From positions 1 to 42,332 of the forward strand of contig DDWT01000023.1 in NCBI GenBank assembly GCA_002347365.1: 42,332 bases of DNA, written 5' to 3'. The notes below the pieces were generated by a model. The model did not search any database and was not told where the DNA came from. It saw only the letters and a program-made list of their open reading frames with translations. The stretch is from Actinobacteria bacterium UBA2279 (GTDB lineage Bacteria; Actinomycetota; Coriobacteriia; Anaerosomatales; Anaerosomataceae). The position numbers and the translations under genes are program-made. This document shows positions 1 through 7,003 of the stretch, piece after piece (the stretch's first letter is position 1; each line of letters starts with the position of its first letter).

Positions 1-109
1 GCGTCGGCAGTCGTACTTGACTGGCTTCGCTCCTTCGGGGAAGAATGAAGTATCCCCTTTGGCGCCGCAGAGCATCGCATGCGGATACACATCCTTCCAG
101 GAGCAGTCG

Positions 110-934
110 TTGAACGGCGACAAGCCCATCGTCATCGCCCACATCTCAGACCTGCATTGCGGGTCCCAGTACCACATCCCCAGTCTGGCGACCCGTGTCG
201 TGGACGAGATAAACGAACTGAAGCCTGATGTGCTCATAGTCACTGGAGACCTCACCGACATGGGGTTTCGCCAGGAGTATGAAGCGGCACGACGGCTCAT
301 CTCGCGGATGAACGTCGCCCGCACCATGGTGCTCCCCGGCAACCACGACGCCCGAAATGTCGGTGAGATGCATTTCGAGGAACTCTTCGGCTCAAGATCC
401 ACCGAGTTGCGCTTCGACGGCGTGCGCGTGCTTGGTCTCGATTCTTCGGAGCCGGATCTGGACAGCGGCCGTATCGGACGTGAGAGATACCGGTGGATAG
501 AGGAGCGGTTCAGCGAACCCGATGAGTTCAAGGTCGTCGCAGTCCACCACCACTTGCTGCCGGTTCCCGGCACGGGCCGGGAGCGGAATATCGTTCTTGA
601 TGCCGGTGACGTGCTGCGCGTGCTGTCGTCCAGCGGATGCGATCTCGTACTCTGCGGTCACAAGCACGTGCCCAACGTCTGGCGGCTCGAGTCCACCGTC
701 ATCGTCAATGCCGGGACTGCGTGTTCATACCGTCTCAGAGGCAAGACGCGCGCGAGCTACAACGTCATCGAGCTGTACCAGGACCGGGTGAAGGTCATCC
801 TGAAGCACCCGTTCGACGAACCTGAGACCGTCGCGGACTTCCGCCGGACGATCAAGCGCGAGTGTGTCTGGCGACCCGATGCCGAGCTACGCGAGGAGCA
901 GAATCCTGATACATCCGGAGTGTGGACTCCGTGA
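110..934 (+). CDS. Calcineurin-like metallophosphoesterase (CpdA-like)
   Basis: The 274-residue protein carries the full metallophosphoesterase metal-site set: DLH (D14, H16), GDLTD (D47), GNHD (N78, H79), an HHH run (146-148) and GHKH (H184, H186). The family uses two metal ions to hydrolyse phosphoesters, including cyclic nucleotides, and no signal peptide or membrane segment is visible, so it is probably cytosolic. I chose TTG at 110 because AGGAG at 99-103 lies six bases upstream and the first motif then falls near the N-terminus, as usual. The frame is open back to the window edge, so a longer or upstream-starting form cannot be excluded. Its stop overlaps the start of the cDPG synthetase gene (GTGA), so the two are probably translationally coupled. 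The substrate is unknown; hydrolysis of cyclic 2,3-diphosphoglycerate is an inference from context. Cyclic nucleotide phosphodiesterase is the main alternative. Confidence 0.85.
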   Translation: MNGDKPIVIAHISDLHCGSQYHIPSLATRVVDEINELKPDVLIVTGDLTDMGFRQEYEAARRLISRMNVARTMVLPGNHDARNVGEMHFEELFGSRSTELRFDGVRVLGLDSSEPDLDSGRIGRERYRWIEERFSEPDEFKVVAVHHHLLPVPGTGRERNIVLDAGDVLRVLSSSGCDLVLCGHKHVPNVWRLESTVIVNAGTACSYRLRGKTRASYNVIELYQDRVKVILKHPFDEPETVADFRRTIKRECVWRPDAELREEQNPDTSGVWTP

Positions 935-2277
935 GCCGGATCGTTGCCCTCATCGACGGCGAGCACTACCCACCGGTCGTGCGCTTCGCGCTCGACGCGT
1001 TGCGCGAACAGCACGAGGTGCTTGCAGCCGCATTTGCCGGCGGTACCGAGAAGGTGGACTTTGACCGAGGCGCTGACGTCTATGGCATCCCGGTGGTCTT
1101 CTCGGGCAGTGTCGACGAGGCGTTGCGAGAGGCGATAGACCGCTACCACCCGGAGGCCATCATCGACCTGTCGGACGAGCCCGTCACAAGCGCCCCGGAT
1201 CGCTTCCGTCTCGCGAGCATAGCGCTGGGCGAGGGCGTCGCGTATGCCGGGGCGGATTTTCGGTTCGACCCACCGTCCTGCGTCCTTGTGACCGATACCC
1301 CGGCGCTCGGCATCACCGGTACCGGAAAACGCGTCGGCAAGACCGCCGTGTCGGCATATGTCGCGCGGCGCCTGAAAGCGGCGGGCCGCGATATCGTGGT
1401 GTTGGCGATGGGCCGCGGCGGGCCGTCCGAACCGGAACTCATCCGCGGTGACGAGGTCCCCTTGACGACGCCGGACCTTCTGGAGCTTGCGGCGCAGGGG
1501 AAGCACGCCTCATCGGACAATTACGAGGATGCCGTGATGAGTCGCGTCACGACGGTCGGGTGTCGCAGGTGTGGCGGGGGAATGGCAGGCGAGACGTTTT
1601 TCAGCAACGTACCGGAGGGCGCGCGACTTGCAGACTCTCTCGGCAAGGAGCTCCTCATCCTGGAGGGGTCAGGTGCCGCGATACCGCCGGTAGGCTCGGA
1701 CGCCGACCTTCTCGTCATCGGCGCCGGACAGGGCGTCCCCTACGTGCGCGACTACTTCGGACCCTATAGGCTGGGTCGGGCGGATGCGGTTATCGTCGCC
1801 GGCGCCGAAGAGCCTGTCGCCTCGGCTGAAGACGTCGCCGCGATCGTTGCGGCGATCAGGAGCCAACGTCAGGATGTCCCGATCGCCATCACGACGTTTC
1901 GGCCGAACCCTATCGAAGACGTGCGCGGTAAGCGTGTGTTCTTCGCTACGACTGCGCCGAAGGGTGTGCTGCCGGTTCTCGTTGAGCACCTTGAGTCCGT
2001 GCACGGGTGCACGGTGGTGGGCGAGAGTCCACACCTGTCCGATCGGACGCTGTTGCGAGAGGATATGCGCGCGTCAGCCGGGCTGTTCGATGTCTTGCTT
2101 ACGGAACTCAAGGCTGCGGCCATCGATGTGGTCGCTGCCGCCGGGATCGATGCAGGGGTGCCGACCGTCCTGTGCGACAACGTGCCGGTGTCTGTGGGCG
2201 GCACGAGTATCGACGACGTGATCGATCACGCGGTCGCGATCGCGCTGGAGCGCTCGCGCGTCAGGAAGGACCTTTGA
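931..2277 (+). CDS. cpgS: Cyclic 2,3-diphosphoglycerate synthetase
   Basis: The 448-residue protein resembles the cDPG synthetases, which use ATP to close 2,3-diphosphoglycerate into cyclic 2,3-diphosphoglycerate. It opens with the family-typical LIDGEHYPPVVR stretch (residues 7-18). It has a P-loop-like GTGKRVGKTA at 130-139 and a paired-cysteine segment CRRCGGGMAGE at 211-221. GTG at 931 is preferred over GTG at 922: CGGAG at 916-920 is ten bases upstream of 931 but only one base from 922, and 931 gives the GTGA overlap with the preceding stop. The next gene, 2-phosphoglycerate kinase, starts at its stop (TGATG). The known enzyme is from methanogens such as Methanothermus fervidus; bacterial members are mostly untested, so the exact reaction here is family-based inference. 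Confidence 0.85.
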   Translation: MSRIVALIDGEHYPPVVRFALDALREQHEVLAAAFAGGTEKVDFDRGADVYGIPVVFSGSVDEALREAIDRYHPEAIIDLSDEPVTSAPDRFRLASIALGEGVAYAGADFRFDPPSCVLVTDTPALGITGTGKRVGKTAVSAYVARRLKAAGRDIVVLAMGRGGPSEPELIRGDEVPLTTPDLLELAAQGKHASSDNYEDAVMSRVTTVGCRRCGGGMAGETFFSNVPEGARLADSLGKELLILEGSGAAIPPVGSDADLLVIGAGQGVPYVRDYFGPYRLGRADAVIVAGAEEPVASAEDVAAIVAAIRSQRQDVPIAITTFRPNPIEDVRGKRVFFATTAPKGVLPVLVEHLESVHGCTVVGESPHLSDRTLLREDMRASAGLFDVLLTELKAAAIDVVAAAGIDAGVPTVLCDNVPVSVGGTSIDDVIDHAVAIALERSRVRKDL

Positions 2278-3224
2278 TGCCCGGTACCGAACCCATTCTC
2301 ATCAAGGATGAACGCCACGGCCTGCCGTACTCGAAAGGGCTGATGGCGCAGTCGTTCACCGCAACGGGGTTGTCGCCCGCCCGCGCCTACCTGGCGGCGC
2401 AGCGCGTGCAAGACGAGATGCGGGCCGAGGGATTACGGGAGATCACACTCGACGAGCTGTACGCGAGAGTCGCACGGGTGCTCACAGAGCAGGCTGGTGC
2501 GGATATCGCCCGGCGCTACGAGAAGCTGCGCGAGATCGGCAAGCTCGATCGCGCGCTGGTCGTCCTGGTGGGTGGGACCACCGGCGTAGGCAAGTCCACC
2601 ATCGCCACAGAGATCGCGCACCGCCTTGGTATCACGAGAATCGTATCCACTGATTCCATCCGTGAGGTGATGCGTGGTATCTTTGCAAAGGACCTCATGC
2701 CTGCGATCTATGAAAGCTCGTTCAACGCGTGGCGTGGACTCCGGGTCCCGGTACCTCATGGCGCGAACCCCGTGATTGTTGGATTCCGCGAGCAGACTGC
2801 CGTCGTAGCCACCGGCATCAAGTCACTCATCGAGCGCGCGGCTGTCGAGGGTGTCAGCATGGTGATCGAGGGTGTGCACCTCGTGCCGGGGTATATCGAC
2901 CCTTCCCAGTTCAAGAACGCGTCAGTGGTCCAACTGCTCATCGGTGTGGAGGACGAAGAGGCGCACCGGAGCCACTTCTACATCAGAGAGATCCAGACGG
3001 ACGGCATGCGTCCGTTCGAGAAGTACCGTGCGAATTTCGGCAATATCAGGCTTCTCGGCCGCTACATCGAGGACCTGGCGCGGGAGCACGGCATACCGAT
3101 CGTATACAGCCACCAGTTGGACCGTACGGTGGCCGAGGTGCTGGAGCTGGTCGTCAACACGGTCATACGTGAAGAAGAGGAGTCGGTCGACGACCGGGTC
3201 CTGCCCGCAGAAGAGGGAGCGTGA
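2277..3224 (+). CDS. pgk2: 2-phosphoglycerate kinase with ATP-cone domain
   Basis: The 315-residue protein should phosphorylate 2-phosphoglycerate to 2,3-diphosphoglycerate, the substrate of the cDPG synthetase encoded just upstream. Residues 7-90 look like an ATP-cone (ILIKDERHGLPYSKGLMAQS), a nucleotide-sensing fold that suggests allosteric control by ATP. The kinase part starts with Walker A GGTTGVGKST (99-108), followed by a STDSIREVMR segment typical of this family. The length agrees with archaeal 2-phosphoglycerate kinases of about 300 residues. ATG at 2277 overlaps the previous TGA, with AGGAAGGA seven bases upstream. Pairing with the synthetase makes the assignment much stronger than either gene alone. 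The product of the pair, cDPG, is a thermoprotectant and phosphagen in archaea; its role here is not known. Confidence 0.87.
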   Translation: MPGTEPILIKDERHGLPYSKGLMAQSFTATGLSPARAYLAAQRVQDEMRAEGLREITLDELYARVARVLTEQAGADIARRYEKLREIGKLDRALVVLVGGTTGVGKSTIATEIAHRLGITRIVSTDSIREVMRGIFAKDLMPAIYESSFNAWRGLRVPVPHGANPVIVGFREQTAVVATGIKSLIERAAVEGVSMVIEGVHLVPGYIDPSQFKNASVVQLLIGVEDEEAHRSHFYIREIQTDGMRPFEKYRANFGNIRLLGRYIEDLAREHGIPIVYSHQLDRTVAEVLELVVNTVIREEEESVDDRVLPAEEGA

Positions 3225-3228
3225 CTGC

Positions 3229-3891
3229 ATGAAGTTCTTCCTGGATACGGCGAACCTCGCCCAGATAGAGGAAGCCGCGTCGTGGGGCGTTGTGGCTGGC
3301 GTCACCACGAACCCGACTCTCTATGCGCGTGAGGGCGGGAACCTCGCCGACTTCCACTCGCACATCAAGCGGATCTGCGCGGTCGTGGACGGGCCTGTCT
3401 CCGCAGAGACCGTCGGCCTCACGCGCGACGAGATCGTGCGCGAAGGCGTCGAGCTTGCCGCGCTCGCTCCAAACGTCGTCGTGAAGGTGCCGGTCATGGT
3501 AGAGGGACTCGCCGCCACGCGCACGTTGTTCGAGAAGGGCATCGACGTCAACATGACCCTGTGCTTCACGGTGCCCCAGGCGCTCTTGGCTGCCCGTGCG
3601 GGCGCTCGCTACGTCAGCCCGTTCGTGGGTCGATTCGACGATATATCCGAGGATGGACTGGAGCACCTCGGCAACATGATCGCCGCGCTCAACAACTACG
3701 ACTTCGGTCACCCGGTCGAGGTCATCGCGGCATCGATACGTCATAACCAGCACGTTGTGGCTGCATCGCTGATGGGTGCCGACATCGCCACCGTGCCGTT
3801 CAACGTGCTGGAGAAGCTCGTCAGACATCCGCTCACCGACCGGGGACTCGAATCGTTCCTGGCGGATTGGGAGAAAGTGAAGAACTCATGA
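3229..3891 (+). CDS. tal: Transaldolase, small TalC/FSA type
   Basis: The 220-residue length and sequence match the short transaldolase/fructose-6-phosphate aldolase family. The N-terminus MKFFLDTANL, GVTTNPTL (24-31), the Schiff-base lysine K86 in VVVKVPV, and the ASIRH and FNVLEKL stretches are all characteristic. As a transaldolase it would move a dihydroxyacetone unit between sugar phosphates in the non-oxidative pentose phosphate pathway; the alternative is F6P aldolase activity, which the sequence alone does not settle. The ATG follows the kinase stop by four bases, with GAGGGAG at 3213-3219, and its TGA overlaps the rho start (ATGA). It therefore links the cDPG genes to the housekeeping block in one probable transcript. 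Confidence 0.92.
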   Translation: MKFFLDTANLAQIEEAASWGVVAGVTTNPTLYAREGGNLADFHSHIKRICAVVDGPVSAETVGLTRDEIVREGVELAALAPNVVVKVPVMVEGLAATRTLFEKGIDVNMTLCFTVPQALLAARAGARYVSPFVGRFDDISEDGLEHLGNMIAALNNYDFGHPVEVIAASIRHNQHVVAASLMGADIATVPFNVLEKLVRHPLTDRGLESFLADWEKVKNS

Positions 3892-5216
3892 GTTCACGTC
3901 CACGTAAGAGAGGTCGTCGCGGCGGCGGTCAGCCGGAACAGCAGGGACCGTCGGTCAACCGTGCCGAGCTGGAGCAGAAGACCGTAGCCGAGCTGCGACA
4001 GATGGCTGCCGATCTCGAGCTCGACATCAAGCAGCTCAAGAAGAAGGACGAGATCATTGCTGCGGTCTACGAGGCCAAGGTCAAGGCCGAGGGCTTCGTG
4101 GAGGTCGTCGGTATCCTCGACGTTCTGCCCGAGGGCTACGGATTCATCCGCACGAGCGGCTATCTTCCGAGTGATACCGATGTCTACTGCTCGATGTCGC
4201 AGGTTCGCCGCGCCGAACTCCGTCGTGGAGACATGATCAGGGGCCAGGTGCGTCCGCCCAAGGACACAGAGAAGTACCCGGCACTGCTCAAGGTCATCAC
4301 CATCAACGGCCAGGATCTTGAGGAGTCGAAGCGTCGCAAGGCCTTCCGGGATCTCACGCCGATCTACCCGGAGGACAAGTTCACGCTGGAGCGCACCAAC
4401 CCGCTGGCGCTCACATCGCGCATCATCGACCTCGTTGCGCCCATCGGCAAAGGTCAGCGCGGTCTGATCGTCTCGCCGCCGAAGGCGGGCAAGACCACCA
4501 TCCTCAAAGACATCGCGGCGTCTATCGCCGAGAACAACCCCGAGGTCTATCTCATGTGCCTGCTCGTCGACGAGCGGCCTGAGGAAGTCACTGACATGGA
4601 ACGCTCGATCAAGGGCGAAGTGGTGTCGTCGACGTTCGATATGCCGTCCGAGAACCACATCGCGGTGGCCGAGCTTGTCATGGAACGCGCGAAGCGCCTC
4701 ACGGAAGCGGGCTTCGATGTCGTCATCCTTCTAGACTCGATAACCCGGCTGGCGCGCGCCTACAACCTGGCGCAGCCTGCGTCGGGCCGCATCCTTTCCG
4801 GCGGCGTCGATTCCACGGCGCTCTATCCGCCCAAGAAGTTCTTCGGTGCGGCGCGCAACATCGAGCACGGCGGCTCGCTCACGATCCTCGCCACGGCGCT
4901 CGTGGACACCGGCTCCAAGATGGACGAAGTCATCTTCGAGGAGTTCAAGGGTACGGGCAACATGGAGCTTCGTCTCGATCGCAAGCTTGCTGACAGGCGC
5001 ATCTTCCCGGCCATCGACGTCATCGCTTCGGGCACCCGCAAAGAGGAGCTGCTGCTCGACCCGGTTGAGGCGCCGTTCATCTGGAAGTTGCGCCGCGTGC
5101 TCCACTCTCTGGATTCCGGCCCGGCCATCGAACTGTTGCTCGACAAGCTGCGGCAGACCAAGAGCAATCGCGAGTTCCTTGCAGCCATCTCCAAGACGAA
5201 GACGAACGGCTACTAG
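3888..5216 (+). CDS. rho: Transcription termination factor Rho
   Basis: The 442-residue protein is a near-minimal Rho hexameric RNA helicase, which ends transcription of untranslated RNA. A short basic, Gly-rich N-terminus (RPRKRGRRGGG) is followed by a Rho N-domain (TVAELRQMAADLEL), the cold-shock-like RNA-binding domain (GILDVLPEGYGFIR) and the RecA-like motor. The motor has Walker A SPPKAGKTT, the DERPEE segment, LLDSITRLARAYN, the Q-loop SGGVDSTALYPPKKFFGAARN, and the R-loop GTGNMEL. There is no long actinobacterial-style N-terminal insertion. The ATG overlaps the transaldolase stop; no strong ribosome-binding site is visible, which fits coupling. An in-frame TTG at 3867 could give seven more residues but is less likely. 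Confidence 0.97.
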   Translation: MSSRPRKRGRRGGGQPEQQGPSVNRAELEQKTVAELRQMAADLELDIKQLKKKDEIIAAVYEAKVKAEGFVEVVGILDVLPEGYGFIRTSGYLPSDTDVYCSMSQVRRAELRRGDMIRGQVRPPKDTEKYPALLKVITINGQDLEESKRRKAFRDLTPIYPEDKFTLERTNPLALTSRIIDLVAPIGKGQRGLIVSPPKAGKTTILKDIAASIAENNPEVYLMCLLVDERPEEVTDMERSIKGEVVSSTFDMPSENHIAVAELVMERAKRLTEAGFDVVILLDSITRLARAYNLAQPASGRILSGGVDSTALYPPKKFFGAARNIEHGGSLTILATALVDTGSKMDEVIFEEFKGTGNMELRLDRKLADRRIFPAIDVIASGTRKEELLLDPVEAPFIWKLRRVLHSLDSGPAIELLLDKLRQTKSNREFLAAISKTKTNGY

Positions 5217-5255
5217 GCGCTTCACGTCTGAGTCGCGTGGTGCTCGGATTTCTCA

Positions 5256-5284
5256 TTGCTGATGCCCTGACCCCGTGCTATCAT
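5256..5284 (+). promoter_or_regulatory. Predicted sigma70-type promoter for rpmE
   Basis: TTGCTG at 5256-5261 and TATCAT at 5279-5284 are separated by 17 bases. The -10 is preceded by TGC, an extended -10. The pair lies in the 127-base gap between rho and rpmE, so rpmE can probably be transcribed separately. Read from sequence only. Confidence 0.6.
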
Positions 5285-5299
5285 CGCAGGGCTGTCCTG

Positions 5300-5322
5300 G
5301 CGCCTGGTCGGAAACCAGGTGC
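5300..5322 (+). promoter_or_regulatory. Hairpin in the rpmE 5' leader
   Basis: A 9-base-pair stem (5300-5308 with 5314-5322, one G-U pair) encloses a CGGAA loop. It lies downstream of the predicted promoter and just upstream of the GGAGG ribosome-binding site at 5329-5333. Autoregulatory leaders of L31 genes are known in several bacterial groups; that this is one is inference. No U-tract follows, so it is not an ordinary terminator. Confidence 0.4.
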
Positions 5323-5343
5323 TTTCGCGGAGGTGAACCGGAA

Positions 5344-5760
5344 GTGAAGAAGGGTATCCACCCTGATTACGTAGAGGCCACGGTCATCTGTTCTTGTGGC
5401 TCCACGTTCAAGACGCACGCCACTGTCCCCGAGCTGCACGTCGAGCTCTGTTCACAGTGCCACCCGTTCTACACGGGCAAGCAGAAGTTCGTCGACACCG
5501 GTGGTCGTGTCCAGCGTTTCTCCGACAAGTTCGGTAGCGCTGCGTCCTCGGTGATCGAAAGAGAGACCGCCGAGCGCGAGGCGCGTCAGAAGGCGCACGA
5601 GGAGGCCATGCAGGTCACCCGTGAGGCCAAGGCCGCCAAGGATGCTGAGCGGGCAACCCGTGCCGCGAAGCACGAGGTCGCTGCGGCCGTCGACAGTGGC
5701 GATGCCACCGCCGATGTGACCGAGAACGCCGAGGCTGCGGTCGAGGAGCAGGCGGAGTAA
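5344..5760 (+). CDS. rpmE: Ribosomal protein L31 with C-terminal extension
   Basis: Residues 1 to about 70 are a zinc-type (C+) L31 of the large subunit, with four cysteines C16, C18, C36 and C39 (CSC and CSQC) and the motif FYTGKQKFVDTGGRVQRF. Canonical L31 is about 65-90 residues, but this one has 138. The tail from about residue 78 is rich in Ala, Glu, Lys and Arg (ERETAEREARQKAHEEAMQV and onward) and ends in an acidic stretch. It looks helical or coiled and has no recognisable domain. GTG at 5344 is chosen because GGAGG (5329-5333) sits about ten bases upstream and the L31 fold starts exactly there. Upstream in-frame codons would lie inside the leader. A promoter and hairpin precede it. 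Confidence 0.95.
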   Translation: MKKGIHPDYVEATVICSCGSTFKTHATVPELHVELCSQCHPFYTGKQKFVDTGGRVQRFSDKFGSAASSVIERETAEREARQKAHEEAMQVTREAKAAKDAERATRAAKHEVAAAVDSGDATADVTENAEAAVEEQAE

Positions 5761-5777
5761 CCACCTGCCTTTCACGC

Positions 5778-5786
5778 TGCTATGAT
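5778..5786 (+). promoter_or_regulatory. Extended -10 element upstream of thyX
   Basis: TGC-TATGAT reads as an extended -10 without a clear -35. It lies between rpmE and thyX, two bases before a terminator-like hairpin, so a transcript starting here would begin inside the hairpin's left arm. Confidence 0.35.
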
Positions 5787-5787
5787 G

Positions 5788-5820
5788 GGGAGGCGAGGAG
5801 ACTCGCCTCCCTTTCGTCTT
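5788..5820 (+). terminator. Predicted intrinsic terminator after rpmE
   Basis: A perfect 10-base-pair stem (GGGAGGCGAG at 5788-5797 with CTCGCCTCCC at 5802-5811) has a GAGA loop and is followed by TTTCGTCTT. This fits Rho-independent termination after rpmE, with a short, interrupted U-tract. It could also act in the thyX leader. Confidence 0.6.
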
Positions 5821-5843
5821 GATGAACCCTGGAGAACCCCGCG

Positions 5844-6527
5844 ATGGATGTACGGCTGCTGTATCACACCCCTGAACCGGAGCGCGCCGTCGCGGCAGCT
5901 GCGCGACTGTGCTACGCACCTGTTGGCGCTGCCGAGCTGTTGGAGACGATGTCCGACGAGGCTGTCCGGCGCGTGCTGAAGACCGTCCTGACCTCGGGCC
6001 ATCTCTCGACGTTGGAACATGCGAGCTACACCTTCGCGATCGATGGCGTGAGCCGTGCACTGACCCACCAGCTGGTCAGGCACCGTCTTGCGAGCTACAA
6101 CCAGCAGTCGCAGCGCTACGTCACCTATGCCGAGGAACCGGACTTCATCATCCCTCCTTCGGTACAGGCTGATGCCGGGGCACGCAGGATATTCGACGCC
6201 TCGACCGCAGCGGTCTTCGACGCGTATCGCACCCTTCTGGATGCCGGTATCCCCGCAGAAGATGCGCGCTATCTGCTGCCCAACGCGATGGAGACCAAGA
6301 TCGTCGTCACCATGAACATCCGCGAGCTGCTGCACTTCTTCGAGCTTCGCTGCTGCAAGCGCGCGCAGTGGGAGATCCGTGAGCTTGCGCTGCGTATGCT
6401 TGCACTTGCCGAGGTGACTGCGCCGTATATATTCCTCGATGCAGGAGCGGCGTGTCGCCGGGGTCCGTGTTCGGAAGGCAAGAAGACCTGTGGTGACCCG
6501 TACGCAAAGGCGCCTAAACGTGACTGA
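5844..6527 (+). CDS. thyX: Flavin-dependent thymidylate synthase ThyX
   Basis: The 227-residue protein has the ThyX signature RHR-X7-S (R79, H80, R81 to S89). It methylates dUMP to dTMP using methylenetetrahydrofolate and NADPH through FAD, without making dihydrofolate, so no thyA-type DHFR coupling is needed. The C-terminal part has a Cys-rich segment (CRRGPCSEGKKTC), a variation seen in some ThyX proteins. The methylene donor can come from glyA at 11176, and dUMP from the dCMP deaminase at 13106. A hairpin and an extended -10 lie just upstream. The last bases overlap the next gene's GTG. Confidence 0.96.
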   Translation: MDVRLLYHTPEPERAVAAAARLCYAPVGAAELLETMSDEAVRRVLKTVLTSGHLSTLEHASYTFAIDGVSRALTHQLVRHRLASYNQQSQRYVTYAEEPDFIIPPSVQADAGARRIFDASTAAVFDAYRTLLDAGIPAEDARYLLPNAMETKIVVTMNIRELLHFFELRCCKRAQWEIRELALRMLALAEVTAPYIFLDAGAACRRGPCSEGKKTCGDPYAKAPKRD

Positions 6528-6993
6528 GCCGACCGCCCCCGCACCGCAACGGGTGCTTCGCGTTGTCGAAGGCCCTGATCGCGTGATCGCCGCAGCATTC
6601 GTCGCAGTGCCGCTCGTGTTGGGGCCGATCATCGCGTTCGTGTTGACGCTCGGATTCAACGTCGTGACATACGCGGCCATCACGGTCCTGACGGCCGGCA
6701 TGGTGCGCTCGGTGATCTGGCACGCGCGGGGGATGGGCTTGGCCGGCGCCCGCGCCGAGCTCTATCGCGAACGACGCGATGCGACCGCCGGCACGAGCTT
6801 CTTCTCCGGATTCATGATCTGCCTCGTCATCTACGACATTCTCCCGCTTCCGGGAGGACCGTTCTGGACGGACCAGCAGCCGCGTGCCTGGGTGATGTTG
6901 TTGTCTATCATCGTGTACCTTGTGTGGGCGGCCCAATACGCGCGTATCCCGGTCGAGGTGCGCGACGGATGGAAGCGACTTCTCGGACTATGA
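6520..6993 (+). CDS. Unknown small integral membrane protein
   Basis: I do not recognise a family for this 157-residue protein. After a polar N-terminus of about 25 residues come hydrophobic segments at about 26-50, 52-70, 96-115 and 125-143, so about four membrane passes, and it ends in a basic tail (DGWKRLLGL). A charged loop (RAELYRERRD) separates the two halves. GTG at 6520 overlaps the thyX end by eight bases and has AAAGG upstream; other starts further upstream would lie well inside thyX. It sits between thyX and the DUF1385 gene, and compact spacing suggests the same operon. No function is proposed. Confidence 0.7.
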   Translation: MTEPTAPAPQRVLRVVEGPDRVIAAAFVAVPLVLGPIIAFVLTLGFNVVTYAAITVLTAGMVRSVIWHARGMGLAGARAELYRERRDATAGTSFFSGFMICLVIYDILPLPGGPFWTDQQPRAWVMLLSIIVYLVWAAQYARIPVEVRDGWKRLLGL

Positions 6994-7003
6994 CGGAGGT
7001 ACC

